A stretch of 64,000 nucleotides of DNA from Areca catechu (lineage: Eukaryota; Streptophyta; Magnoliopsida; Arecales; Arecaceae). Positions 48,540-59,483 of the stretch are shown in pieces (the first letter of the stretch is position 1; every line of letters starts with the position of its first letter). Where the stretch lies: NCBI GenBank assembly GCA_021397845.1, contig CM038052.1:139629854-139693853 (forward strand), read 5' to 3'. A program made the position numbers and the translations under genes. Under the pieces are notes generated by a model. It had not been told where the DNA came from and did not search any database. It saw only the letters and a program-made list of their open reading frames with translations.

Positions 48540-50399
48540 ATGATCACTAGATCAGGGGTTTCATATCACCCACCTCCTTCACCAATGTCTGAACCCATGA
48601 AAAATTTGCAAGCCCAAATGAAAGCACTCACTGAGCAACTAACCCAATCCAAGGCCCAGATGGCTACACAAATAACTACCTAGTTAATTACCCAAATGAC
48701 TCAGTTGACCCAGACCAATAGCCTCAACCCAACTCAACCTAGTGAAACCATAGAGCCCAACCCTATGAGAACCCACTACTCTGACCCATATAGGGAGTCC
48801 AATCCTAGGATAACACAATACTCTGACCTATATATGGAGCCCAACCCTAGGAGAACCCTTTACCATGATCCATACTATGAGGTTGAACATAGGAGAGACC
48901 ATCGCCATGACCCTTATTATTATACTGAACCTAGGAGGACCCCAAACCCTGATCCCCACAATGAGGTTGAACCTAGGAGAGCCCATCATCATGACCCATA
49001 CTATGATACTGAACCTGGGAGGTCCCCAAACCCTGATCCCTACCGAGAGGTTGAACCTAGGAGAGCCCATCGTCATGACCCATACTATGATACTGAACCT
49101 AGGAGGACCCCAAACCCTGATCCATACCTTGAGGTTGAACCTAGGAGAGCCCATCGTCATGACCCAATCCCTAAGATTAGTCCTAGAAGCCCCAATCTGG
49201 ATTTTGTAGACCAGGAAGATAGATCCTATTTACCCTCTCCCTATAAGCCTAGTATACCCATAACCTGTAGATCTTATGACTCCAAACCCTCTGACTCTAG
49301 AATCTACGAACCCATATCCCATGAGTCCAGTAGACCCAAGACCCATAGAGCTGAACCCAAATCCTATGACCCTACATCTTATAATCCCATGACCCATAGA
49401 TATGCACCCTTGTCCTATGAGCCTAGGGAGCCCAAAACCCCTAGGTATCAATCTAGTACTAGTCAGGTTTCCCTTAGTCAACTTGAACCCCATAGGATTA
49501 GTACCCCTAAATATGAGCCCAGTAGTGAGCCACTACCACTTAGGAAACCTGAACCTACTAGGATTAGTGTCCATAATCAAAAACCAGGACCTAGCTAATT
49601 TTTTCCTAGCCGACCTTCTCCAACCATTCCTAAGATTGACAAGGCTTACATTAACGCGGAAGTGTATGAAGCTAATGCGAGCCTAGTGGATGAGTATGAA
49701 GGAGAAGAGGAGACACCTTTAGTAGACCTAGAATTAGCTGATCCAGTAGATACCCAGGTAGGAACCAACCCAGAGCTAGTTGACCTTGACCACATCCAAC
49801 CTGAAGCTATAGTGGAAGAACAATTAGAGGAATAGAACTCTGATACTAGGATTTTACCCAAGGAAACACTAGAAAAGGATCTAATTGTACAGCCTGTTCC
49901 TAAATTCCATGAAGAAGAAGACTTTATAGAGGATTTGGCTTACTTAACCCATTGCCCTCAGGATGAATCCCTTCTTGCCATTCCTATTGAAGATCTCTTC
50001 CCAGAAATTGTTGACCCATCCTTCCATAGCAAGGACCTTTTCTTGCCCATAGATATACCACAACCCCGTATGGTTAGCCTCATTAGTCTAGGATTAGTCC
50101 TTGACATGCCTTCTTTTATTCTACTTTATCCAACTAACCCGTAACCTTTTTCTCCACCCTACTAGACTAATTCTGAACCTAATTCCTATTTCTTACCCTT
50201 TCCTGAGTCTTCTCATGTGTCTAGAACTAATAGGTTACATTTTGTTGAGGTTACTAGATTACAAGGATCCATAGAGCCCATCCCAATTGCTACCTACTTT
50301 TGGCAGACCCTCTGGCACCTATTAGGAATTACTAACAAATTTTCTTCTGCATGTCATCCATCAACCACACTCATGCCCCCATGCCCAAGTGGTAGTTAA
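48540..50399 (+). pseudogene. Long gag-like/acidic ORF of element C, unknown function
   Basis: About 620 codons lie in one frame, with stops at 48681, 49596, 49833, 50142 and 50163 but no frameshift. Start MITRSGVSY matches A and B. Then come: a Gln-rich helical part (MKALTEQLTQSKAQMATQ); nine ~14-residue repeats of type DPYxxxEPRRxxxx (48,770-49,170); a Ser/Tyr/Pro-rich part (KSYDPTSYNPMTHRY); and the acidic region shared with B (VYEANASLVDEYEGEEE, FIEDLAYLTHCPQDES, IPIEDLFPEI, LISLGLVLDMPSFIL). The tail has FWQTLWHL and KFSSACH. I do not recognise the product. Its position and start suggest a gag-derived protein, but zinc knuckle and protease are absent. Confidence 0.75.
48770..49170 (+). 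repeat. Minisatellite coding nine 14-residue repeats
   Basis: DNA units of 42 bp alternate in two types, giving a strong 84-bp period (CCCAAACCCT at 48941, 49025 and 49109). Each unit encodes DPY + acidic residues + EPRR + His/Pro-rich spacer. The frame is open throughout. This block is absent from B. Confidence 0.88.
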
Positions 50400-50540
50400 G
50401 ACCTAATAAACCTCTTTAGTAAAGTCTGTTAGGTATAGGTTTGAGTCCTTTGCATCATCTTGATAGGAGTCTGCATGTGCCTAGCATGTTCACCACCGGC
50501 ACTAATCTTAAAACAACTGGCTATTTCCTGAAGAAGGGTC

Positions 50541-51040
50541 AAAGAATTTGATGTAGTAGATTCTATCTTGGTTAGGCTTAGGCCTAAATGAAGTTTCATG
50601 CTCGCAGATCCGAACCATTTAAAGTGATAGAGAAGGATTGGATCAAATGCCTATGTGTTAGACTTGCCTTCGGATATGGGCATTAGTTCTACATTCAATA
50701 TTACAGACCTGTTGAGTATAGGGAACCGGCAGCGATACCTAGTGAGGCCTTTGGACCTTTTCCTTTTCATTGTGGGTGACCCTAACCCAGAGTGTCCACT
50801 AACAAATTGGCCTGAGAGAGAAGAACAGATCGAGCGTATCCCGGACGATCAAACCATCACGACCCGGGGCCATGACTATAAATGCTTCCTGGTCCGATGG
50901 CAACGCTGGCCAGAGTCAGACGATTCATGGATTTCTCGAGAGGACTTGCAATGCCTCAACCCAGACATTCTCGAGAGATATGTGAGCCAGTCTAATCTTC
51001 ACTCGACAGGGTCGAGTTCCTCCCACCCAGGGAGAATTGG
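50541..51040 (+). pseudogene. Integrase C-end and chromodomain of element C
   Basis: DSILVRLRPK and KFHARRSEPFKVIEK (shifted frame) lead to SNAYVLDLPSDMGISSTFNI, the tail of a chromovirus integrase. An open chromodomain follows: EQIERIPDDQTITTRGHDYK, CFLVRWQRWPESDDSW, REDLQCLNPDILERY. The two Trp aromatic-cage positions (VRW, DSW) are present, but the first cage aromatic appears replaced by Ile, as in group II chromovirus chromodomains. The frame runs on into the 3' LTR to a stop at 51132. Chromodomains read histone marks to choose insertion sites. Confidence 0.85.
51027..51037 (+). other. Polypurine tract of element C
   Basis: CCAGGGAGAAT lies directly before the 3' LTR. It is conserved with B. 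Confidence 0.65.
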
Positions 51041-52316
51041 TGGGGACACCCAAAGGCACCATAATAAGCCAGAGACTTCTAAACCCTCTGTGGATAACTT
51101 AATTGATATTCGAGTCCACTGTAATAAAGCTTAGTCCAGCTGAGTTGTTTTATTTGAGTCCTGTAATTAGTCAGCTCATGCTGAGCTAGTTCAGTTCAGT
51201 ATTACTCAGCTCATGTCGAGCTAATTTTATTTGTTTTGAGTCCCGTCCAAGCATATCGAAGACTCAAGACCACATCACACAAGTGAACCAAGTCCAACCT
51301 AATTGAACACATGGAAGTTGAGCGCAAATCCAACACAACTTGAAGACCTGAAGATCCCAGGAGGAGAAAATGAAAACAGGAACAAACCTGAAGCCCTATT
51401 CCAGCCAGAAGCAAACTGGGCCAGCCTAGGCCCAGGAAGAGGAATTAGGGCACCACTTCTTAGGATTACCATCCTCTTGGTCGGCCACTTATGGTCACCC
51501 CCTTGGCCGACCAAGATAAGGAGAGGGTGTCCAGGTGCTTTAGGGATTTCTACCAAGGTTGCCTTGTATTCCTAGTTAGGGTTTGAAAGGGAGAAGGAGT
51601 CCTATGTAAAGTCTAAAGTACCCTTACTTGGGGCCCAAGGTTAAGGGTCTATTTAAGGGACCCTAGCCTTTTGTATGAAACTTGATTTTGATACATGAAA
51701 TAAACCATGAGTTCTTTTATTGCTTTGAGTGTTACCCTGCCATGTGCATAAAGGGAGTTAAGAGTTTTCTTCATCCCGGTGTTGCAACCATCTTCCTGCC
51801 TCCAGCCAACCTTCCAGAACCCTGGCCACCCACTTCAAAAGGCACGTTTTCCTTGCTGTTTTCCTTTATTTCTTTGCTCCCTTGTGAGTTTTCTAACCCC
51901 TGACAGGTCGTTTGCAGGTTCTTGAGTTCCTACGAATCCAACGACTCCAGCCAAGCCTCAATCAGACCATCGAGCAGAAAGCCGGTTATCCGCGGGTCTT
52001 TAGCTCAGTTTTCCATGCCGCATCCATCGAGGAACGAGAGATCCCTTCACAGCGATCTTCACCGGGCACTTCAGACAATGTCAGGTACACACCCTCTACC
52101 TCCAGTCTTTATATTGTATGAGAACTTACCCTAACCAAGGCTTCTCAGCCCCGGCGATCATTATTTAGTACTTTTCTAGGTCTAATCTGCATGCTTGGCT
52201 TCAAAAATTCATACAAAATTCCCTACAATTAATTTTGATTTGAAATTCATGAATTAATCACCTATCCCCACATATAAAACATACTAAATGAATTGCATGC
52301 ATATTAGTCCGCATCA
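51038..52316 (+). repeat. 3' LTR of element C
   Basis: This LTR aligns with the 5' copy along its length (TGGTGGGGACACC to TCCGCATCA). TATTTAAG lies at 51650-51657. Differences from the 5' LTR are scattered and modest. Confidence 0.9.
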
Positions 52317-53600
52317 CGTTTAGAATCCTAAAATTTTACTATGCTAGCACCTAGGTTTCGTTCAATGGTATCAAAGTCAGGTTTTAACCTAACATGCTAG
52401 ATTAGATTCAAATCTAAATCCTCTTTAGATCTGAAAGTTAGAATTTGATTTGATCAAATTTGCACTAAAATAAGTTGTCTTACTATACGGTTAACACCTT
52501 ATAGTGTAAACGTTGTCCTAATACAAGTTTAATTTATTTTGAAAATAATTTTTAAAACTTAAATCAATGACTTTTAGATATATTTCTAGATATATAAGGT
52601 GTATTATAATTCATATTTATATTTAAAATTGATTAATGAAGGTTTGCATCAAACTGATTATAAGGTTATCATGCTATAGGGTTAACCCCTATAGTTTAAA
52701 GATTATCCTAGTATGATTTGAACCAGTTTTGAAATTAATTTTTAAAAATGTTATAATCATATTTTTTGTTCTGAATTGCATATGTGTGATATGTTCTTAA
52801 TCAAGTTTTAGATTTGAAAACTAAATACTGTGATGTATGTTAATTGGTCCTGATTTAAAATAACATATATGAGATTAGGTTTAGATCTAAAAACTGTTTT
52901 GAGATCAAAAACCACTAATTTCATGCACTTAAATATAATCTAAAAATTATTTTTAGAATCTAAACGTTTTATCTTGTGCATGAGGGTATGGGTAGAATAA
53001 TTAGGTAGAGTGATTGGACTACACCTCAGGGTCTTGATTATATGAGGTTTGAACCTTGATTCGATTTTGAGAAATTGATCAAATCCAATCAATAGTTAAT
53101 TAGGATTAGTTCAAGGGACTCAAAATCTATCTTAGATGTAGTTTTGTCACATCAATTCATATTTATGAATTGATTACCTAAAGACCTAATTTGGCTTAGT
53201 GGTCCAAGCCTAAGTCACTAGGTTGACCAATTCGATTCTTATTGACCAATTGGTGTTGAAGGCAAGTCTTGATCATTGTTTTTGATTGGGGCTATTTTCT
53301 TACCTACCAACTATGTTGGTGTCTAAGAAAGATGAAGAGGTGGAACCCTTGCATCAATCTTACTTACCTGGCCAACTTGATCGATTAAGTTTTGATTAGG
53401 TTGCTTGTTGTTCGAGTTTATCCATGCCATCTAGGTTTACCAGATATAAGATATGCTGACATGAACTAGGTAAGATAGATATGAAATATGTTGACCTAAA
53501 CTAGGTGAGTTAGATATGGAATATGTTGACCTAAACTAGGTTAGTCAGATATCAGATATGCTAACCTAAACCAATTTAGTTATATATGATATGTGCTAAA
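52317..53600 (+). other. LTR E end, primer site and leader of copia element E
   Basis: After C's target copy, LTR E ends TTTCGTTCA at 52364. TGGTATCAAAGTCAGG at 52366 is a decayed initiator-Met primer site. The leader is AT-rich with a roughly 180-bp repeated motif (GGTTAACACC near 52491, GGGTTAACCCCTATAG near 52680). No gag or pol of E is seen downstream. Confidence 0.65.
53442..53581. repeat. Four-copy 35-bp tandem repeat
   Basis: Units of the form AGATATnnnATATGYTGACCTAAACTAGG follow each other at a 35-bp period in the leader of E, with the outer copies more diverged. Confidence 0.85.
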
Positions 53601-54250
53601 ATTAAGAATTAATTATCAGATTTTCTTGAAGAGTTGCGTAAGCAACTTTGGCTCCAACAATAAGTAAAACAGTGTTTCACTTTGCACCTTTCTGCCAAGG
53701 GATTCTTTCTGATTAAAGGATCTTATCTGATATGTTAAATATCAGATAAGGGGTTGATGAAAAGCTGTATCAGGAACCTACTCTCTTCCTATTTGAATGC
53801 TTCGGTGATTGAAGCCAAGGCATCCGAAAATTGTCTTGATAATTATCTTCCTTCTCTTATGAGGACAACTCTATTATTTTAAGACACGTCTATGATTTTA
53901 AGGCAAGGGCTTAAAAACAAAATTAGAAAGAATAAGAGGATAATAAGAGAGTTTTTGGAGAGGTACTAAGCTACTCTTCAAAAAGAAAAAGATCCTAGAA
54001 GGGTGTAAAGGCTAATAAAGGAAGAAAGGCTACCGGAAGTAGTCAAGCAAGTAAGAGGAGTGCTTCCTTGGTTCTGTTCCTATGTGGATCACCTCTAGAG
54101 AACATACACTTGTGTGCTAGTGGAAAAAAAAAGGATATTAGCATTACAGGTATTATTCTATTTCTAAATATTTTATCCTATTAATTGATATAATCAAGGG
54201 AGTCCTGGATTTATAGTTTCAAGGTTTAAAATTTTGAAATCTGGTCTTCC
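53600..54250 (+). repeat. Copia-type LTR fragment
   Basis: The stretch resembles the U3-R-U5 part of the copia LTRs here: ATGTGGATCACCTCTAGAG near 54083 parallels GTGTGGATCACC in the D2 LTR, followed by a TTACAGGTATTATTC donor-like site. No matching PBS or coding part is seen. Confidence 0.4.
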
Positions 54251-54273
54251 AATGTGCTACCAAAATCTTGTAC

Positions 54274-54991
54274 ATTCAGTCATAGGCTCTTGAGTGGATA
54301 CTAGCATAGGCCAACTCCTATACTTGAAGGTATCAGCAAGCCTTACCGATTGCTTAGGGAGCATTCAATCACAAGCCCTTGAGCGGATATCGATAGAGGC
54401 CAACTCCTATACCCAAAGGCATCAGCGAGCCTCGATGATTGCTCAAGGTGCATTTAGCCTCAAGCCCTCGAGCGGATACTGATAGAGGCAAACTCCTATG
54501 CCCAAAGTCATCAGCATGCCTTGTTGACTACTCAAGGTGGTTCAGCCATAAGCTCTCAAGCAAATATCGGTAGAGAACAACTCTTATGCTCGAAGGTATT
54601 AGCCAGCCTCGACAGTCGCTTAGGGAGCATTCAACCTTAGGCTCTCAAGCAGATACTAGTAGAGGCTAGCTTTTATGCTTGAATGCAACAGTGAGCCTTG
54701 CCAATTGCTTAGGAAGTGTTTTGCCTAGGCCCTCGAGTAGATATCAATAAAGGCCAACTCCTATGCTTAAAGGTTTCAACAAGCCTCATCGATCACTCGA
54801 GCATTCAGCCATAAGCTCTCAAGCGGATACCGATAGAGGTCAACACCTGTGCCTGAAGGCATTAGCAAGCCTTGCTAACCGCTCAAGAAGTGTTCAACCA
54901 TAGGCCCTTGAGTGGATACCTATAGAGGCCAACTCCAATGCCTGAAGGTATCAGCAAGCCTCGTCGATTACTCAAGAAGTATTTGGCTTTA
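54274..54991. repeat. Eight-copy ~89-bp minisatellite
   Basis: About eight degenerate units run GCCnnAGGCTCTTGAGYGGATA, YNATAGAGGCCAACTCCTATG, CYGAAGGYATCAGCAAGCCT and a GAYTGCTCAAG-type end. Copies differ by roughly 10-25% by eye, so it is old. It ends just before a Tat-like gypsy LTR region, so it may be the U3 of element H. Confidence 0.85.
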
Positions 54992-55590
54992 AGCTCCCAT
55001 GACCTGCTAGGCCTTGGACACCTTGCAAGTAGTCCAACTGGTGAAACCTTGGCTGTGCACCTACTAGAGTCCTAAAGAAAAAGTACCCTAATATTCACCA
55101 CTATAGCTTCTACCATATGGCCAGCTCTCCATCACGTCCCAAAATCATCAATCATTGCTAGATTTGGATGGATAAGAAAGGCATGCCTAGACTCCTTGTA
55201 ATATGGTCCATTATTTAATGATGCATGCCATATACCGAACTAGTGACAAGCATGCATTTAAAGAGATAGGACACTCCCTTCAGATAAGGAATCTCCAAGT
55301 GCTACATGAGGGATTCTACTGCTTTCCACTAGATTCGATAGGATCTTGGTCAAGACTAAATTGCCCATGAATCTCAGCCATAAAAGGAACTCCAAGTGAG
55401 TCCCCAAGGTATGTGAGCTCTCCTACCAATACTCCATTACCTTTAGTACAGATATTTACTTGATCATCATAGTACCATCACTAGGGAAAACCTCGATAGG
55501 ACTTTTTTTCAAGTACCACCTTATAGAGCCTAGCATATGCCATTCACACTAGCACAAACTCTAGCTCTCCCTCCAGTACTTGATGAAATT
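54992..55590 (+). repeat. Element H LTR end (Tat-like Ty3/gypsy)
   Basis: The layout is typical of Tat-group LTR ends: GATAGGACACTCCC, GTGAGCTCTCCTACCAATAC, CTTGATCATCATAGTACC, then TGATGAAATT before TGGCACCAATAG (55591-55602), a decayed TGGCGCCA-type primer site. The LTR start was not located. Confidence 0.55.
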
Positions 55591-55659
55591 TGGCACCAAT
55601 AGATTAGATGAAGGGCCGAGTATATTTATGAAGAGTGTCACTTACAAGACGGGAAAGCC

Positions 55660-55812
55660 ATGCCACCCAAGAAGACCACCTCTTGTAAGACCAACACCAT
55701 GGCCTCTTGGCTTGTGGAAAGAGTTATAGAGAGCCAGGCAAATGATCCACCTCACCCTACATTAGTAGGAGTCTCATCACCACCACAAGTACTGGTGGTG
55801 GGTGTGGATTGA
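55660..55812 (+). pseudogene. Element H gag start, cut by element F
   Basis: An ATG about 60 bp after the PBS opens MPPKKTTSCKTNTMASWLVE, a basic gag-like start, running about 50 codons. The stop lies in the TGATAAG start of LTR F, so the frame was truncated by that insertion. Confidence 0.45.
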
Positions 55813-58800
55813 TAAGTCTTTTAAATATCTCAATTTAAGCATTAAAATATATATTAATTGATTAATATTTTTTAATAATTGATACTTTTATTAGTGTTTT
55901 GTAAAAAAGGAGTCCATAAATAGAAACAGCTCAATTCTTGAAATCCAATGGCTCGAACGGCACTCAAATCAAAATTCAAATAGGGCCAGAATCAACAAAA
56001 ATCTAATTCTGCTATAGATCCTGGAGCAATCGATCCATCATGGACCAATCGCTCAGTCTACAAGGTGGACTCCATGGACCATCTTCCTCCTCGAGTCATA
56101 TTCTTCCTCATCCATGCTACCAATGCCTCCTTATTGTCACCATTGCCGTCGAGATCCCATCGTCGATCGGAGAAGCCATTGAGAATCTGATGCCGCTCCT
56201 CCCTGTTTTGCCCCATCGCCGTCTCCTTTTTCTCCGAGATGCCATTACCACCACCTCCAAAGCAATCACCATCATCATTATTTCTCTTGCCATGTCAAGA
56301 AGCCTGCTATCATGATTGCTGCTCCCTACACCACTAGTAGTTGCCAAGATTCGCCACACCATTGTCTTCTTCGTTTGTTTGACCACCCAACACCACTGTC
56401 AATTGCCATTACCATCGCTACACCTTTCTTCTTCTCACCTGAGAGCCACCATCACCACCATTTTGAGAGCTCGTCACTGGCCTGAGATGCTTCCCCCTAC
56501 CCATCGATGGCCATTGCTACCATCATCGTCACTGCCCATCGTGCAGCTCTCCTCCTCTTCCCACTCTTCCCTCCATTATTCTCCCCTTCCCCAAGCATAG
56601 TAGACATAAAAGAGCATGAATGCATGAAATCACCAACCATCTTCCACCTTCTCATCATTATGACCACTTCATCCCCATCATCGGTTGCTTTCTCTTCATG
56701 CTACTGTCACTACATCCTGTGTTACCATCAGCCAGAAAGAGGCATGAATGGGAAGAACTTGTTATCATCATCTCCTCCCTAGCATTATCACCACCATCTT
56801 CTTCCTCTCCAACACTACCTCACCTCCCCCTGTTCTACCATTGTCACCTCCTTGCTACCATGGTCACCGCCCATCATTGATGATGGTACCAATAGAAGGT
56901 TTGATTTAATAGTGGGGAATGGTGTGAATTGGGAGAAGGAATCCACTTGGACACGATCTTGAGATGGGATGGTTTCTTTTCGTGATCCTTCAACTATGAG
57001 AATACCTAACTGAGAAGAGGACTTCCATGCATGACTTCAGCCCCAATCTATACTAATTAATGACTCAACAAGGTCCAAGCATTTAACTTCAATTCAAGGA
57101 CTAGTTAGAAATGGATTGAAATTCAATTTAGATTGGGATTCAACCTATTTAAGGCTCTATAAAAGGATGACTCCATGTAGTAGTCCAAGCATTAGTTTTT
57201 GTAGTAGAATTTTATTTACTTTTTTTTTCTTGTTTAGATCTTGTATTAGGCTTGGAAAAGAAGGAAATTATATAGGAGATGCTGGTGGTAGTGATGTGTA
57301 GCTACGCCCCTTCAACCTAGGAAGAAGATGAAGCCTACGTTGCCCATAAAGCAACCCAAGAGGGGGGATGAATTGGGTCTCTAAAAAATTTAGATGAAAT
57401 GCAAGTATGTGAACCAATCTAATAATCAACCTAAGTATATTGAATGCAAGTGTAAAGTGCTCTTAGTGAGTATGCAGCCGAAATATAAAAGCAAAAAAAA
57501 AAAAGCAAATTAAAGAGACAAGCAATCACAAACACAAAGCAAGTATAGTGGTTCGGTGCTTTCCAATGCACCTACATCCACTCTCCAAGGCCCACTTGGA
57601 AATTCACTATAATCTCAACCGATTATAGCCGATTATTTTCTGGGCTCACTAATGAAACCCGACTTGTTTTTACAAGGCTCACAAGTCAAAACATCACTTG
57701 GTTTTCTGGGCTTACCAATAACCTAATTGGTTTTAAGGCTCACCAACAATCTCTATTGGTTTTACGGGCAAACAAAGAACCTAATTGGTTTTCAAGGCTA
57801 ACCAACAACCTCCTTTGTTTTCCAATAGGCTAACCAAAGATCATTACAACATGAATAAGTTTGAAGTAAAGAAACAATGAATGCTTTCTAATAAAAGTAG
57901 ATATTTCTTTAAAGCTTTGTTGTAGCAGCCTTCAACTTGATGGAGCTTCAATATATGCTCAAGAAGGTTGAACATGAATGCTCTTGAAGGCTCTTGAATA
58001 CTTGGATACTTCTTTTTACTTGAAGGTAGTTGCTCTCAATGAATAGGAGGAATGCACTTGCTTTTTCTTTCTCTTGGTGTTCCTCTCTTAATCCTCTTAA
58101 TTCTACTTGTGTTTAGATTTGATTTGAATCATTTAAAAACCTTTCTAAGTCTTCAAAGTCAATTTATAGCCGTTAAACATAAAGAACTAGCTGTTAGGAG
58201 CCAAGAGGGGCGAGTTCTGTGTTCGAAAAACTAGTCGTTACTGTCCCCAAAACTCTAAGTGTCGACACTTCAAGCTGTGAGTCGACACTTAGGATCGACA
58301 CTTGCATTCCATGAGTTAACACCTAGTTCAAATATCTTCAATGAAGCTCTCTGGAATTCTTAGATGAGTCGATACTTCCACTGGTGAGTCGACACTTGAC
58401 ATTCATTTATCGACACTTTAGGCAAGTCTTCAACTTCAGCAAGTTCTGTAACAAAAAAGTCTCAAGCGATGAGCCGATCCTTGAGTCGATACCTTGAGTC
58501 AACACTTGACTGCCATGAGTTAACACTTCAACCATGCCATCTGAAACTCTTTCTGCATACCGACTTAAATCGACACTTTCATTGTCATGAGTCGATAATT
58601 GGGTTGTGAGTCGACACTTGACTGAGATTTTTTTAAAAACAACTAAACTTCTGTTGAAACCAAATTGTGTTGTACTCTTGTATCCTTTCAAGCATTCTTC
58701 AACTACCAAAGTCCACTTTAAACTGATCTTTCATCCATAGTTGGGACTTTTTCATTGTTTGACAATCAATCAAATTTTATTGAATTGATGGGCACATTTT

Positions 58801-59483
58801 TTTATAAAAACATACTTCAAAGAAATAGTTAGTACTCAACTTATACTTAAGCATTTTGTTTATTATCAAAATCAATAATGGAGTCAACAGGCTATAACTA
58901 GGTTTTTATTTTTCTTTTTGTACATATATTTTATGTAATAAAAATCATGCATTTATTTTACACTTCTTTTGATTTATTTTTCTAATTGAGATTTTAATCT
59001 AAGATACATGGCCTACACTCTTTATTGATATTCTTTGATCTCCAGATATGGTAAATGTATAAGAGAGATAAATCATAGTATAGTGGATTAAATTCCTAAT
59101 CTTGCAATCAAAATTAGATAGTTTATACTCTAAATGGATGAGCCGTGATCTATGGATAAGGTCCATACCTGTCAAAAGATAAATTATACAAATATTTAAC
59201 TTGCAAATATTATTATTATTGTAATATAAAGAAAAAAATAAAACCTATTTTGCATGGCAGATTCAAATTCTTGGGTTACTTCTTTCACTTCTTAAATTTA
59301 TCAATTAAGACTTGTTTTCTTTCAAATCTATTATTTTTATTCTAATCTCTCTCTACAATCAATTCTTTTTTGCCTTTTTGCATGAAATAATTTTTCATTA
59401 TCCCGAAGGATATGATCCCTACTTATCCTAGCTATAGTAATAATATACGGGTTTATTTTTGATTGCACTATGACAAGCGATCA
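55810..59483 (+). mobile_element. F: Athila-like gypsy LTR split by S3
   Basis: The LTR starts TGATAAGTC and ends GCGATCA, about 2.1 kb once S3 and its target copy are removed. Immediately after, TTTTGACACTATTACTGGGG (59486-59505) is a decayed form of the Athila/Tat TGGCGCCGTTGCCGGGG primer site. Between about 56040 and 56880 the sequence is rich in CACCATCAT/TCCTC triplets, giving long Ser/His/Pro open frames that look like composition effects. No other coding content is seen. Confidence 0.65.
57338..58889 (-). mobile_element. S3: solo Sirevirus LTR
   Basis: The LTR starts CGTTGCCC (T changed to C), continues AACCCAAGAGGGGGGATG as in the D1 LTR, and ends GAGTCAACA. Flanks GCCTA (57333-57337) and GGCTA (58890-58894) form a 5-bp duplication with one mismatch. 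It is 1552 bp. An array of GAGTCGACACTT motifs fills about 58250-58630, the same place as the CGAGTCGGCTCG array in D1. Orientation follows D1 (minus). Confidence 0.88.

Larger units (their letters stand above)
46394..52316 (+). mobile_element. C: non-autonomous gypsy/chromovirus-like element
   Basis: A 5.9-kb element with LTRs of 1282 and 1279 bp, clear PBS and PPT, and flanks GGTTT (46389-46393) and CGTTT (52317-52321), a 5-bp duplication with one mismatch. The internal region (3.36 kb) holds one long frame with stops but no frameshift (48540-50399), then the integrase C-end and chromodomain. Protease, RT, RNase H and integrase core are absent. Leader, acidic region, chromodomain and LTR ends match B. 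It is inserted into LTR E. Confidence 0.9.

Noticed and set aside
48828..49209. Two repeat-rich open frames overlapping the C minisatellite in other frames
   Set aside because: They are shadows of the 42-bp repeat; the conserved frame is the one starting at 48540.
56040..56880. Overlapping Ser/His/Pro-rich open frames, possible host gene
   Set aside because: They arise from triplet-rich composition inside LTR F, overlap in several frames and strands, and have no recognisable domain.
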